This document shows positions 23,540 to 35,382 of a DNA stretch of 64,000 bases, piece after piece. The stretch spans positions 4,967,929 through 5,031,928 of the forward strand of contig CM068541.1 in assembly GCA_035048495.1 (NCBI GenBank). The letters are read 5' to 3'. A program made the position numbers and the translations under genes. This DNA comes from Euptelea pleiosperma (taxonomy: Eukaryota > Streptophyta > Magnoliopsida > Ranunculales > Eupteleaceae). The notes beneath the pieces were generated by a model. It was not told where the DNA came from, made no database searches, and saw only the letters and a list, made by a program, of their open reading frames with translations. The number at the start of each line of letters is the position of its first letter. The first letter of the stretch is position 1.

Positions 23540-24450
23540 GGGTGTGTTTGATACGCATGCAAATTGGGTGTACAAATAGGTTTATGTGTGCAATCGTTTC
23601 CTACGCATGTTTGGTACGTGTGCATTCAGCGATTTGTACATGCACACGAGCAAATGAATGCTCACCCTCTTTAGCAATTAAAAACCCATTTCACCCCCTG
23701 AGCAATCGTTTACACAACCACCTTGTGCAAACAATTTACAAAAGGTACAAATTAAAATCTAATATTTTCTCAAATCAAGCCCTATCTTTCCAAAAAAATT
23801 AATAACAAAATTAATGGAAAAAGTGGCATTGAAATTTAAATTTTAAATTTTAAAATTTTTAAAAATGAGAAAAATGGAAAAAAAAAATAACGAAAAAATA
23901 ATGGTCCTTTTTTCACAATTTTGTTTTCAAAAATGTTCGTTACAACATAAAATAATGATATTTTATTTTTTGACCATTTTAACAATACATAACGTAACAA
24001 GGGAGGTCCGAATCCATTACAACAGCCGTTATTTTTACCATAACGGATTCGGACCTCTCTCGTTACGTTATATGCCGTTAAAACGCTGAAAAAATATACC
24101 GAAAAATAAAGACCATTATTTTCTGAAAATATTATTGAAAAAAAATGTCAATTATTTTTGTTATTGTCCATTACTTTTTCGGTTTTGAAAATTTGAAATT
24201 CATGTTCAATTATGGCCCATGTATTAAGTATGAAATTTTTTTTTTTTTTTTCCGTACTTAATATGTGGGACCCACATATTTTGTGCTTTTCTAAGTGAGC
24301 ATGCATGCAAACCAAATGGTATTAAATATGAATAATGTGTAAATTTTAAAATTTGCATATGCAAAGTTAGTACGAACCAAACGCAAGAAAATAGCATGGG
24401 TGCGCAAACTATTGCATGCGTAATGATTTGCATGCGTACCAAACAAATCC
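23540..24450. mobile_element. PIF/Harbinger-like TIR element
   Basis: The left end GGGTGTGTTTGATACGCATG is mirrored by the right end CATGCGTACCAAACAAATCC, and TAA flanks both sides (23537-23539 and 24451-24453), the 3-bp TWA duplication of PIF/Harbinger (Tourist-like) elements. The interior contains an AT-rich foldback with TAACGGATTCGGACC motifs (about 23870-24210), apparently a nested repeat. No transposase. Confidence 0.7.
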
Positions 24451-24572
24451 TAAGTAACCAAAAAAGGAAAAATAGGGATAAAATGACATGGTAAGTAATT
24501 TAGTAATCATGAAGTGGTTGTATTGAAAATAGGGCCGGGCTCTAGGGATCTGCCTTTTTTGACCGGCTCTCG

Positions 24573-24693
24573 TTACAGAACACAATATGAACCACGTGGC
24601 ACATTCTTAGAGGACTCTGACCGTATGGATGTTTGGCCAATCCCTAGGTGGACCCACAAACCAAAAATTTAGTGATTTTGAATGACCTTAACC
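24573..24693 (+). mobile_element. Fragment of the Mutator-like MITE (left arm)
   Basis: ACACAATATGAACCACGTGG, then GACCGTATGGATGTTTGGCC, then CCCTAGGTGGACCCACAAAC identify the left arm. Both ends are lost. Confidence 0.65.
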
Positions 24694-24844
24694 TAGTGAT
24701 GGGTGTCCCAAAAAAAAAATCCATGTATTTGGGACTCAAGTCTGAACTGTGTTAGGCAATAGTTTTCTAACCAGATTGATGAGGTATTATTAGATTGGGC
24801 AACAAATGGAAATTTTGCATATTAGGTTACCTGTACCCTACCCA

Positions 24845-24990
24845 AGAGACATTTTTTGAAACGGCACAATTTTTGAACCGGCGATCATGTGCCAATGATT
24901 GTGCGCCACATATACATTTTGTTTAAAAAAATATTTTAAGAAGTAACCATGGGTATATGTGGCGTGCGATCATTGGTGCATGATCGTCCC
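24845..24990. mobile_element. Small foldback MITE (GCGATCATG type)
   Basis: Inverted halves GGCGATCATGTGCCAATGAT and ATCATTGGTGCATGATCG are separated by an A-rich loop. Related copies lie at 60728-60896 and 61607-61690 (half). Confidence 0.55.
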
Positions 24991-25434
24991 CCAATTCTTT
25001 GGGTTTGAGTATGCTGGATAGCGGGTCCAGCGGGCACCCATTTATGCCCATACTTATAGGGCAAAATCCTGATTCCATTAAAGATCCACAACCTCACTTA
25101 GACATTCAAAGGCTCAAGGCCCATATACCAATAACATATATTCCTGCACATCTATTCTACTTATTAACGAGCGAAGGCTGTTCTTGCGTTACGAACGATA
25201 TTTTCATTATTTCCAAAATATCCTTAGTTTACTTCTTTCCTTTTTTCCTTTTAAATTTTTTCTATTAATAGGGTTTCCTTGGTTTTTACACACAATGAAC
25301 GCACATAAACGCATGCGTCAAATGCTCCTCACCACCTCTTCCAACGACACCCCCTACAATCATCACGTGCAATGTAAGTGCCATCGCCTCGTCAGCATTA
25401 ACAATCTGAATGTATAAAGTTATAAACATAAAAT

Positions 25435-25649
25435 GATATTGAATGGAGGAACATGATTCGTGTTGCCAACTGTCAACCTCAAATAGTTAGGATAAGGTGT
25501 ATGATGATGATCTGAAATGTAACCAACTTTCGGCGGGCCAGTTTTTATGCTCAATTTCCATGCCAAACCCCAAACAGTTGGCGTGCAAAGTAACTAACTT
25601 TTGGACTCTCATTATTGCTGGTTTCAATAAAATAATCTTTTGGAGTCCT
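25435..25649 (+). repeat. Second arm of the large inverted repeat
   Basis: GAATGGAGGAACATGATTCG, AACCTCAAATAGTTAGGATA, a short (GAT)n, then AACCAACTTTCGG and the sequence up to GGAGTCC match the reverse complement of 22761-23020. Between the arms are 2.4 kb of other transposons. Confidence 0.7.
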
Positions 25650-25720
25650 GGGCAATTGACTTGAACATAGCCTACCAAAATTGGCAACTCCAAAACGTTT
25701 AGAACGAAGTGGCCTTAAAG

Positions 25721-26616
25721 TAGGGCTGTCAATTGATTGGGTTCGGATTAGGGATCATCCAGACCCGATTTGATAGCTTATCGGATCATGGTTCTCACGT
25801 TCGGATTCAACAAGCTATCGGTGCTTATCTGATCAGAGTCGATCTACAAAGAATAATATTTTTAGTTAATATTATATGTGGTCAGGATCGGGGAACAAAA
25901 ATTTTGGCGTACCCACATAGGAGATGAATCAATGGCAGCTTTTTTATAAGGATGATTTCCTCACCATATAGATTACCCTTACAAAAAATCAGCCCATTTT
26001 GAAATTTCTAACCCCACCAAATGTGATTTTCAAGTTAAAGGTGAAAATAGACGGTTCATAATCCTCCAACTTCTAAACCAGTCTATGAATATCGGAATGA
26101 TTTGAATTTTGTGTGAGGATGATCTTCTCACCATAGAGACCTTCCTCGCCAAAATTCATCCAATTTCAAAACTTCTAATTTATATATAGGTTAGGCTCAG
26201 GTGACCTCCTTTTTTCTGACCCCTCTTGTGTTCGTGTCCTAGGTCGTTGGATTCCAAAAATCCAACTGGCATAACTTTTTCACTTTTTGGGGTGCTGACA
26301 ATCGCCACTGGATTCAAAAAATCCATGGCCGAGCGCACGAACACTGAGAGGGGTCCTCAGAGCCTGAGCCTTCATATATATATTAGCAAGCGTCAATTTT
26401 TTGTTGTCAAAATTTTTGTTCTCGGATCCTAACCCTATTGTATATATTTCATTAATAATGTCGGATCGAATCATTGTCTGATCCGATCAAAGTAGATCTC
26501 GAACCAATCTAATAGCTTATCGGATCATGATTCCTATGTCCAAACCCAATGTTATCAGATCGGGTAGGTAATGTGGGGTGGGGTTATCGGGTGGGCCCAA
26601 TACATTGACAACTCTA
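25721..26616. mobile_element. hAT-like TIR element, 0.9 kb
   Basis: Ends TAGGGCTGTCAATTGATTGG and CAATACATTGACAACTCTA are inverted. Flanking 8-mers CCTTAAAG (25713-25720) and CCTTGAAG (26617-26624) differ by one base, an aged 8-bp hAT target duplication. Inside are GATCGGATC-type motifs and a nested piece related to the foldback at 45710. No transposase. Confidence 0.65.
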
Positions 26617-26765
26617 CCTTGAAGCCTTGAATATCTTGGTAAAAGTCTTCTAACAACCATACTTTTAACCGTTTTTTTTAATGACTTATTGGAGTGAAAT
26701 TTTTCTGAAGTTGGGAGCTCTCCTGATTCTCTAGTGAGAGATATCCAACAGAAGTCAAGGAAAGG

Positions 26766-27165
26766 TAGGGGTGTCAATTTTACCCGATTTAACCGGAACC
26801 GGAACCGAAAACACCGGTTCCGGTACCACATTTTTGGGAACTGATTAAAAAGAATTGGAATTGGAACCGAACCGGAAACTAATGGTTACGGTTCTGGTAC
26901 TCTAATATGGATCCGAAACCGATAAGAACCAGAACCGAACAGATAAGAACCGGAACCAATATATAAATATAGTGTAAAAATTCTCATATTACCAAGATTG
27001 GACCCGTTATACCCGAAACCGGAACCGGAACTGACAAAAACTACATAATCGGTTTCGGTTCTGGTACCATCACTTTGAGAATCGGAACCGATAAGAACCG
27101 GAACCGTTTGTTCCGGTTCTGGTCACCTTAGGAACCGAACCTGAACCGACCCGTTGACACCCCTA
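26766..27165. mobile_element. hAT-like MITE, 400 bp, perfect 8-bp duplication
   Basis: The element runs TAGGGGTGTCAATTTTACCC ... CCCGTTGACACCCCTA and is flanked by identical AGGAAAGG at 26758-26765 and 27166-27173. The interior repeats GGAACCGGAACCG-type motifs in both orientations, so the transcript could fold on itself. It is only 150 bp from another hAT-like element. Confidence 0.8.
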
Positions 27166-27564
27166 AGGAAAGGGCATAAACAATAAGGTTCCCACATTCC
27201 CTTGTCTTTCTCTCCTAAGTGTATTCTTGTCTTCTTCCAATTAGATTTTTGGACTCTCATGAAGAAAAGATAAAGGATGTTTTATCTCTTTGTTGAAATG
27301 TTCTCTGTCTCCATCACTTAAGAATATAAAGAAACTGGAAATAAAGAAAATAATGGAAAATATATAACAGCGTGAAAATTCAAATTTTCAATAAACTTTA
27401 TAATGGAGAACAACGGCCATTTTTTCTTACAATTTATTTTCAGAAAATAACGAACGTTATTTTCATCGCAATGAAAAAATAATGACCTTTATTTTCTGAA
27501 CTTAAAACGGTACATAACCTAGGGTAGGTCTGAATCCTTTGTAACGGCCGTTTTTTAAACTATG

Positions 27565-27948
27565 TGTTAAGACCCAAATCAACACACCAAAAGCACCTAG
27601 GTGATAGAGGTGCGGGAAGTTTAAGTCTTAACCTTTAGGATCATAACATTCCACCACGCTTCAAGGCCAACGTCCACGGTGACCCACTCTGAGGCGGCTT
27701 TCACTCAGGTACCCCTATTTTCTCACTTTTTATGAGCGAGCTCCCGGTATTTTTTCCGATACCCCTATTTTCTCTTTACTGAACAAGCCCCCAAATAGCC
27801 CTTTTCTCATGTTGCCCCTCCCTAGTCTTGAACCCATGACGTGGGGTTGGCTTTCATACCAAATATTAAAGACCCAAACCAATACACCAAAAGCACCTAG
27901 GTGATAAAGGTGTCGAAAGTATAAGTCTTAACCTCTAGGATCGTAACA
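27565..27948 (-). mobile_element. TRIM retrotransposon, copy 2
   Basis: Two direct repeats of about 85 bp (27565-27648 and 27864-27948) start near TGTTAAGACCCAAA and end GATC(A/G)TAACA. Oriented on the minus strand, the primer-binding site beside the 27864 repeat reads TTTGGTATGAAAGCC, two changes from the initiator-tRNA-Met complement, and a purine tract GTGGTGGAA adjoins the other LTR. Flanks CTATG and CCATG are a 5-bp duplication with one difference. It belongs to the same family as 43002-43548, by LTR and tract sequence. It has no coding capacity. Confidence 0.8.
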
Positions 27949-28110
27949 CCATGGTTCTGAGTTCAAATCCCCCTTGGGGCCGGACACCCCTGGGATTTAT
28001 CTTGGTTTTACCTGGTGCGTGTGGAAGGGATACACCCGCACCCCCTGTGGGATTACTCGGGTGCTCTAAGAGGCCTGGATACCCTCAGAAGTCAAAAAGA
28101 AAGTAGAACT

Positions 28111-28865
28111 AGTATAAGTTGCCTACTAAATTTCACAAATTAAGTTCTTATTTATATAGATTAATAGATAATTTGGTTTCGGGAAAAAAGAAATTCAAAA
28201 ATAAAATTTAGGATTTCAGTTACACCTATGACATCATTCACGTACCTTTAAGCAACCCTTCCATGCCCATGCAAACTTGGTGTACTCAAAGGAACTCTTA
28301 AGAGGCAAATCGATGATGTGGTGACAGTCATTCACACCAACAAATGGGTATGGACTAATCTACTCCATTGCTTTGATGAGGAACAATGTCTGCACCGTTG
28401 GATGACAATCCAATTATTGTGCAAAAGGCTCACTTTAGGATGATTGGAAGAAGAAATTTCATAATTGAATCATTTTGGACAGTCCGATTGATGGGACAAC
28501 ATCTTCGATATCAATCATAAAATCCAAAAAACTTTGGTGAGTCATTTGCTATTGGCCAAAAACAGTTTTGTGCAATGATCGAATCATGAGGTGGTTGAAG
28601 GTACGGTTATGATCAAACCACATGTAAGCAGTGGAGTGGGATGGGCTCCTTTAAAACCCAAATAGAGACAAAAGCCTTTTTAGCTGCTACTATTTGTAGC
28701 GGGCTAAGATGTGGCTCCCACCTTGCTTTTTATCTGCTCCGGATAAACACGAGGAAGTCATGACTACACGTCAGCGAGTAGATATACACAGTGTGGGCTC
28801 CCACATCATATCATATCTCACAAAAAACTCCTTTCTTCCATAATTACACGAAATAAAGAACTTAA
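28111..28865. other. Intergenic; likely 3' flank of the DUF506 gene
   Basis: No convincing frame, repeat or RNA gene seen. The right part presumably holds the 3'UTR of the minus-strand gene ending at 28866. Confidence 0.4.
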
Positions 28866-30366
28866 TTACAATTGCATGCCATTGAACACTTGAGCCAAGT
28901 GTCCACCTTTCAGAACTGCTTTGCTCGCAAACTCACCACCTCTACAGTAATTATAATACATCGCCGACGACGTTTCGAACCCAATTGACCTTTTCCCGGC
29001 CAAAAAATCACCAGAATCTGACGCATTTCTCTCCGGAACAACGTTCGTCGTCCGCTTGTATGAACCAAACCATTTAGCCTGCATGTATCCGTTCCTCCTC
29101 CACGGAGGAACATGCATGTCTCTGCTCTTCATGGACTCTTTGATAGCGGCGCACATTAGCCTCACTACCTGCTTGAGCTCGTCTGGTTTTCCAACGAAGA
29201 CTGGAGGGAATACGTCGAGTAAGGAGAGATAACTGATCGTCGGCCGAGCGATGGTGAATTCTCCGGCGAGAAAGACTTCGATGACGTAGCGAGTTCCGGC
29301 GGCAATGACATCGATATATTCGTAATGTCCGGCCAGGAAACGGCCGGTTTTCTCCCACCGGGATTTGCAGAGACCTGAATAATTAGAGTTTCATGAATAA
29401 GCATAATCGAATCAATAAAAAAAAAATGTGCTAAAGTACGCTACTTCAGTCTTCACCACTTGTAGAACTTGCAATACGAAAATGTGCTAAAGCGAATGCT
29501 AACCTAAGCTGCATGCTAACCACGCAATAGGCGCTAACGTACGCTGCATTGTCCACTGCAGCCGCTGACAAAATGGACTCAGAAAGAGAGGACATCTGGG
29601 TAACTCGCGAGCTACCAAATTAAATGTCTCCGAATCCCAATCCCGTTGATTTCGCATGTCTAAGCAAGCAACCAAAAAACTGACTGCTTACATCAGAATG
29701 TCAGATAGCTTAAAATGCTATGGATTGCGTGATTTCGGTGATGGAACCGCGAGACCATTTAGCTATGTAACTTCGCAACGTACCAAATCCTACCTAAAAT
29801 AAACCGGTCATTTCAAAGCCACTGTACCGGGTTTTTTAGCCCATTGGAACGGGCTTAAAACTTAAAAGTAGTTAACCCGCACATCCAAGGCGCACATTAG
29901 CAAATCCGATGTGAAAGAAGAGAGAAAAAAATTAAAAAATTAAATTTATGAAGTCTTCACCTGCATCGAAACCTCGCTCACGTAATCGACTCATCAACCG
30001 ACGCTTAAATCCCTCGGAAGAACTCGTTCCAAGAACTCGGCAAGCGAGTTCTGTTTCAGCACGAATCGTTCTCTTAACATCGTCTTCGACTCCGTTCAAT
30101 ACGTTGCAGCCTAACAAGCTCCGTAACTCCTTCGTCTCGGAATCGGACCAGTAGTTCTCAGTTTCGGAACCTCTTCTCACTTTCTCTTGTTCCTTATCTT
30201 CTTCTACGAGTTGATCGTCTCTCTCCATGAACGAGTCGATGAGATCGGAGAGCTCGGCCGAGTTGTCTGCCGAGTGCTCGCTCCCGCTGCTCTCGCAGAG
30301 ACGAGCCCGAGCTACCTCGTCAAGCGCTGCTGTAACCCTCTTGAATCGAACCGTGATCTTCGCCAT
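28866..30366 (-). CDS. DUF506 (PDDEXK-like) family protein
   Basis: Two minus-strand exons, 29961-30366 and 28866-29374, join through a 586-bp intron at a split Gly codon (GATGCAG|GTGAAG donor, ATTCAG| acceptor) to give about 304 residues. The N-terminal half is acidic (SDLIDSFMERDDQ). It is followed by NYWSDSETKELRSLLG and RLRERGFDAGLCKSRWEK, then a conserved block: YEYIDVIAAGTRYVIEV, EFTIARPTISYLSLLDVFP, ELKQVVRLMCAAIKESMKS, HVPPWRRNGYMQAKWFGSYK. This order is diagnostic of the plant DUF506 family, whose fold is predicted to be PDDEXK nuclease-like. Biochemical role is not established; some members are reported to be stress- or root-hair-related. Length is normal and all blocks are present, so it looks functional. 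A TATA box lies about 115 bp upstream of the ATG. Confidence 0.92.
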
Positions 30367-30480
30367 TGTTTGATCGGAAAATTGCAGAGATTTTTTTTTC
30401 CTTTTTAGAGAATTTTGATCGCTTTGTTTCTTACTTGTTTTGGGGGCTATTTCACAAATAACATTAACAAGGGATTTCTG

Positions 30481-30490
30481 GTTTATATAG
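30481..30490 (-). promoter_or_regulatory. TATA box of the DUF506 gene
   Basis: On the minus strand the site reads CTATATAAAC, a near-consensus plant TATA box. It is about 115 bp before the start codon at 30366, which would put transcription start near 30455 and give a leader of about 90 bases. Confidence 0.7.
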
Positions 30491-30764
30491 AGTCGTTTTG
30501 GTCCTTTGGTTTGACGGGGGGGTGGTCATGTCACGATGATGGTGACAGGATTAAGATAGAGATAGCTAAGAGACACTGAACGACAAAACTAACCCGCGTT
30601 TGTTTTAGCACCGTCACAGTTAACGGCAGGAAGGCTTTCGTTACATGCGGCTTGTATGTAGAGCCTCTTTCAGGGGCCCGCCTTGTAGATCAAATCAGCT
30701 GAAAACACCGATCGTTTATTTTGTATGCTTTTTTCCCCAATGAACAATCAGATTGCCATCATTT

Positions 30765-31062
30765 GGATGTTTGGCCAATCCCTAGGTGGACCTACAAAGC
30801 AAAAGTTAGTTTGATTAGTGATTTCGATCCTTTGGATTTTTGTACCCCAAAAAAAAGGTCAATAATGCTCAAATTCGACGGTTAAAAATCAACCCATGAT
30901 AATGACTCCAATCCAACGCTTATAAATCACTAATCAGGCTAATTTTTGGTCTGTAATCTGTATATCCATTTAGGGTTGGGCTAAACATGCATACGGTCAA
31001 AATCTCTAAGAATATACCACGTGGCTCATACTGTGGTCGGTCAGCAAAGTTCTACGTCCTCG
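30765..31062. mobile_element. Mutator-like MITE upstream of the DUF506 gene
   Basis: Nearly full inverted core: TGGATGTTTGGCCAATCCCT on the left, CATGCATACGGTC and CCACGTGGCTCATACTGTGG on the right, ending CAGCAAAGTTCTAC. The left terminus is lost. CACGTG at 31018-31023 is about 650 bp upstream of the start codon. Confidence 0.75.
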
Positions 31063-31587
31063 AGTCACCAGATCAATTAATGATGAGCTTTTCCACGTAT
31101 CAGCTAAATAAACTGATCGAATGATCTTAACCATCCAGATTATTGTGTGAAATCATTAATCGTTCATTTTGTGTGATTCTTGCTCTGGTGAACAATCAAA
31201 TTGCCAATTGATTAGTGACAACTGGCACACGGCCAATGGTTATTCTTGGGCAATCGAATCTAGATCACGTAAGACGAATTGATCCCATGTGATTGAGACC
31301 TTGAGTACACGAAAAGTCCAAGGCAGTAGAAACATAAGACGGCACCGTTAATTTCCATAACGGCAGCCAGATGAGGTGTGACTTGGCAGTAGAGCGAGGA
31401 AAAAAATGGATGAGAGAGAGACACGAGGGAGGACCACAAAAAAACAGCCCACGTGTCAAAAACCCCACAAACGATGAATGACGACAAGTTTACCTTTCAT
31501 TGTGAAGTGCTCGTGAAGTCCATAGTCCATACACGCTTTACAGCTGAGGTGGAAGAAACACACTACGGCAGACTTCCTTCATCAACG

Positions 31588-31885
31588 TTGATGACGGACC
31601 ACAGTATGAGCCATGTGGCAAAATCTTAGAGACCACTGACTGTATGGATCTTTGGCCCATCCTTAGGTGGACTTACATACCCAAAACCAACGAAATTAGT
31701 GATTTCTAACCTTTGGATCAGAGTACCCCAACTAATGCTAGCATCCCACGGTTAAAAATAAACCCATAAAAGACTAATCCAACTGTCAGAAATCACTAAT
31801 TAAGATGATTTTTGACCTCCACAACCATCCATACAGTCAGTTGTCTTCAAGAGTTAGCCACGTGGCTCATACTGAAGATCTACTA
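31588..31885. mobile_element. Mutator-like MITE, divergent copy
   Basis: Both arms are recognisable (CACAGTATGAGCCATGTGGC at the left, GCCACGTGGCTCATACTG at the right, with GACTGTATGGATC/ATCCATACAGTC inside). Terminal GAGTAAAACTT sequences are missing. Confidence 0.7.
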
Positions 31886-31899
31886 TTATGAAACACTAT

Positions 31900-33180
31900 T
31901 AAACAATTCTAAAGCAACTATCCCCACGTGGGAGAGTGGACCATGTCCTCTGCCTCGTTATCTAGTTTCCGCTTAAAGAGATTGAAGTTTGGTTTGAAAT
32001 CCTTACATCGTCCAGGTTCATTGAACTTGATTTATGTCCAGATTCATTGAACTTAATTTGTCAAAATGGACAACTTTAAATAGCATTTCTTTCCTCTTAA
32101 CCCCAAAAAATAAATAGCATTTCCACTTGAAATTAGGATTGTTCCATGAGCTTATTGATGGTAGGGACCACATTTCGATCATTCCAGTTTCCATTATTGG
32201 TATGCAGTAGAGGTTGTATCTAGCTGCTTTTATGTCTTGATACAGTATTGTTTTTCCGAAAAAAGAAAGTCTTAATACAATAGTGTCCTCAAAAGAGTCA
32301 TCAAAGGGCCAAGGCCACTAAAAATATTACTGGATAACATTTTTCATAAAAAAAATGTCGAGGTGACTCATTTAACAATTTAATTTTTTTTATTAATGGG
32401 TCAAATTATTATTTTTTTCTACGAAATTAATGAATTTTTTCGAAAAAAATGAGAATGAATCATCCCATTTACTCTGAACCCTTCGTTCATGGCCTCCCAC
32501 AGTTCTACTGGCTTGTCTGGCCCTGCAGTACAACTCTTAGGTCACCACTCAAGGTAACCTGACAACCATCCTCACGTAACATATTACAGGTACTCAGTCA
32601 ATCTTTTGGTTGGCAGTCAGTTCCATTCCTCTCCTAATGGATATTCACAAGTTAGCTGCCTCTTTTTCTTTTTGTTCTTTTGTGTTCTTACCTAGAGCAG
32701 CAAATGGGGTCGCCCATTCGATTGTTGCAAAAGCTCAAAACTTTTCTTTATCTGTAATTTGGACGTCAAACCCTCATGGTTAGTGGACCTTATAACTTGA
32801 GGGGGCGGTCTTTTGTTTGCTTTTTGTTGTTGGTTATAACATGGTTAACTTTCGCACAAAAAAAAAAAAAAGAAAGAGAAAAGGGAAACGTTATTGTACT
32901 ATTCATCCCATCACTCAATTTCTTTCCTTTGAAGGCCTCTCTCTCCTTCTTATGGGTCTTTTGAAGCAAACATTAATGGAACTATCTATTCAATCCGGGA
33001 GATGGCAAGTAGAATGCACCCAAATTCATAGTCTAGATCACGAAGCTGAGCCGATATGATAGGTGGGCAAAGGGAGCGAGATCGAGCCGAGGCACTAGTG
33101 GAGTGGCAAAAATAGGTGGTCTCAGAGCCGAACCGACAAATACATGGTTTTCCATTAGGTATTGAAAACTCGTCTATAAT
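31900..33180. other. Intergenic, no gene seen
   Basis: AT-rich, with poly-A tracts (32858-32870) and no frame supported by codon pattern, splice sites or family resemblance. Confidence 0.45.
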
Positions 33181-33936
33181 ATAATAAAATTAAAAGAGTG
33201 TTGTATGGTAAAATTCAAACGAAATTTGACATCCTTAGCACTATTAAGTATAACAATTCTAGGTCCTATTAGGGCGTGTTTGGTAGGCCACCGCGGTGGA
33301 AAAATAAAATATTTGCGCGCACTAATAATCTCCCGGGCGCATTTGGTAGTCACTTGGCCGCTCCGAATATTTAGCCGGACCCACAAATTTGTCCGCAGTG
33401 GCGGGAAAACATTTGACCACCCCTGAGTAAATATTTTCACACCAATTAAGCTTTGGTGGAAAAAATTTATTTTCCCGCATGAAAATCACTATTTTCAATA
33501 AAAATGAGTTTTTTAAGTTTTTTTAATCTTTTGACCTAATATCTAGGTCCCACACTCACTTAACCCATATTTGACTTACTTTAATATGTGGGACCCACAC
33601 AAATTGAAAGAAAATGAAGTAAGCTAGCTAATACACGTTCCAAACGTTGTTAAATATATTGACATGCTCAAATATTTAGCCAAGATAATATTCATCTGGC
33701 TAAATATTTGCTATTGAAACTCCTTTTCTCATGTACCATAAAGGCCCTACGTTTCAGTTCTGGTCCATTTTGAGTACCAGTAAACCGAGAACATGATCTA
33801 ATATATATACATTGCTTTATAGTAATTGGTAATCGGGTACTCAGTGGCACCCTAGCTATAGGTTGGCTTTCAGATTAGGGGAATTCCTAAGTGACTCCAT
33901 GAAATGGCGGACCAATCAATCTATGTCCGCCAAGCA

Positions 33937-34172
33937 TGGTTCGAAATCTTGGGATCGGAGGCCGGATCGGTGGGCTCCAATCCCAATCCGGATCAGTCCA
34001 ATCCATATTGGGATCGATGCATCTCGCTTGAGACAACGTGAGACTTTCTTAGGAAACAATGATCTCAAGCAAGACAATCCATTTTTTTATCAGATCGGTG
34101 AATGCCAATCCTGATCCGGATCGCCTGATCCAGAACAAAATCGATCGAGACTTCAAAGCATGGTCCCGAGAG
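33937..34172. mobile_element. GATCGG-rich foldback MITE
   Basis: CATGGTTCGAAATCTTGGGA at the left and GAGACTTCAAAGCATGG at the right are inverted ends. The interior is full of GATCCGGATC-type palindromes. A cleaner copy lies at 49301-49533. Confidence 0.55.
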
Positions 34173-34970
34173 TCGTCGACTATAGGTGCTTTCACGAAAG
34201 TCTGATTTGAGGTTTGAGTTTTGACCCAAACCCTTGTGCCAAGGTTGAAGGCAACGGTGTTTTCGTCATTTAAACAAAATTTTAGTTGTCAACACGCGTC
34301 AACACTGGTCAAATGATAGTGGACCAAGTCATAATGGGTATGTCAGCTTTTCCAAAGTGTAGGTGGTATGTCAAAATTTCCCTGAAGTTTAAAAACAAAC
34401 TTGCATCTTTAGCACTACCATATACATTAGTTCTGGGTCCTACGATTTTGGTTCTGGTTCGGCCGAGGTACTAGTGTACCAACAAATGTAACTTATTATA
34501 TAACTTGGTTTTGGGTCGTTTCGGTTCTGGGTCTTTTCGAGTTCAGCGAACCTGGAACCAGAATAATTGGGTACCCACTGACACCTTCCTTTTGGAAAAG
34601 CTGGGGATAACTTATAAATCGAAATATGGAGGGAGGAAGAAGCGGAGAGAGGTGCAGGTGCTGTGGTCATATCAGATGGATAGGATAGGACCTGTTATGC
34701 TTTGTAGGGCAGGTTTGTGGGTCCCTTCTTGCTTTAAGGGTTCTTAAGCAGGTACAGTAACCTGTTTGGATTCCCATTTAGGACCCACGACCAGATATAT
34801 GTGACAACACATGTGACAAAGCATTTTTTTTTTTGAAATCTATACCAATAATTTTTATCATAAAAAAGGAGAATATATTTGGAAATATATGTTTTAAGAA
34901 ATCTAATTATAAACTATTTGCATTATTGTATTGAATCACTAAAAAAAATTATAAAATGGTCCTGATTTAA

Positions 34971-35382
34971 GGACCCGTTTGGATTACTATTTTAAAAAAT
35001 GCTTTACTTAAAAAACAAAGATGTCTGGAAATATATTTTTGAAAATATGTTTTTTCTTAAAATGGTTGTTTGGAATCTTTGGATCATCATTAATGCAAAA
35101 TGTCTTTATCTTCTCTTTGTGGGTCCCATCTCTATAATCGATAAGAATGATAGATAGGGAGGGGTGGGAGTAGGGTTTCTTTGTTTATCATGTTCATTGA
35201 ACTAGCAAATTTTAAGTCTTTTTTGACTTGAAAAACAGCTTTCAGCTATTTTTTATAAAAATACTTTTTGGGTTACAATTTTTTTTTATAAAATGGTCAT
35301 CCAAATTATTTTGAAAAAAAGTATTTTTTGTGAAGAAAAAAGACTTTTTCAGGACTAAAAATGGCAATCCAAACAGGCCCTA
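34971..35382. mobile_element. MITE with CCGTTTGGATT termini
   Basis: GGACCCGTTTGGATTACTAT at the left and ATGGCAATCCAAACAGGCCC at the right are inverted. The AT-rich interior has alternating poly-A and poly-T runs. No coding content. Confidence 0.5.

Noticed and set aside
17720..25385. Short similarity between 17720-17770 and 25325-25375 (CTTCCAACGAC... / ACAATCATCACGTGC)
   Set aside because: Only about 50 bp of partial identity, too little to define a repeat family by eye.
29074..29404. Overlapping minus and plus frames over the DUF506 second exon
   Set aside because: They are out-of-frame shadows of the DUF506 coding exon, which carries all the conserved blocks.
33272..33650. Possible PIF/Harbinger-like element starting TTA-GGGCGTGTTTGGTAGG
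   Set aside because: The left end fits, but no convincing mirrored right end with a TTA flank was found.
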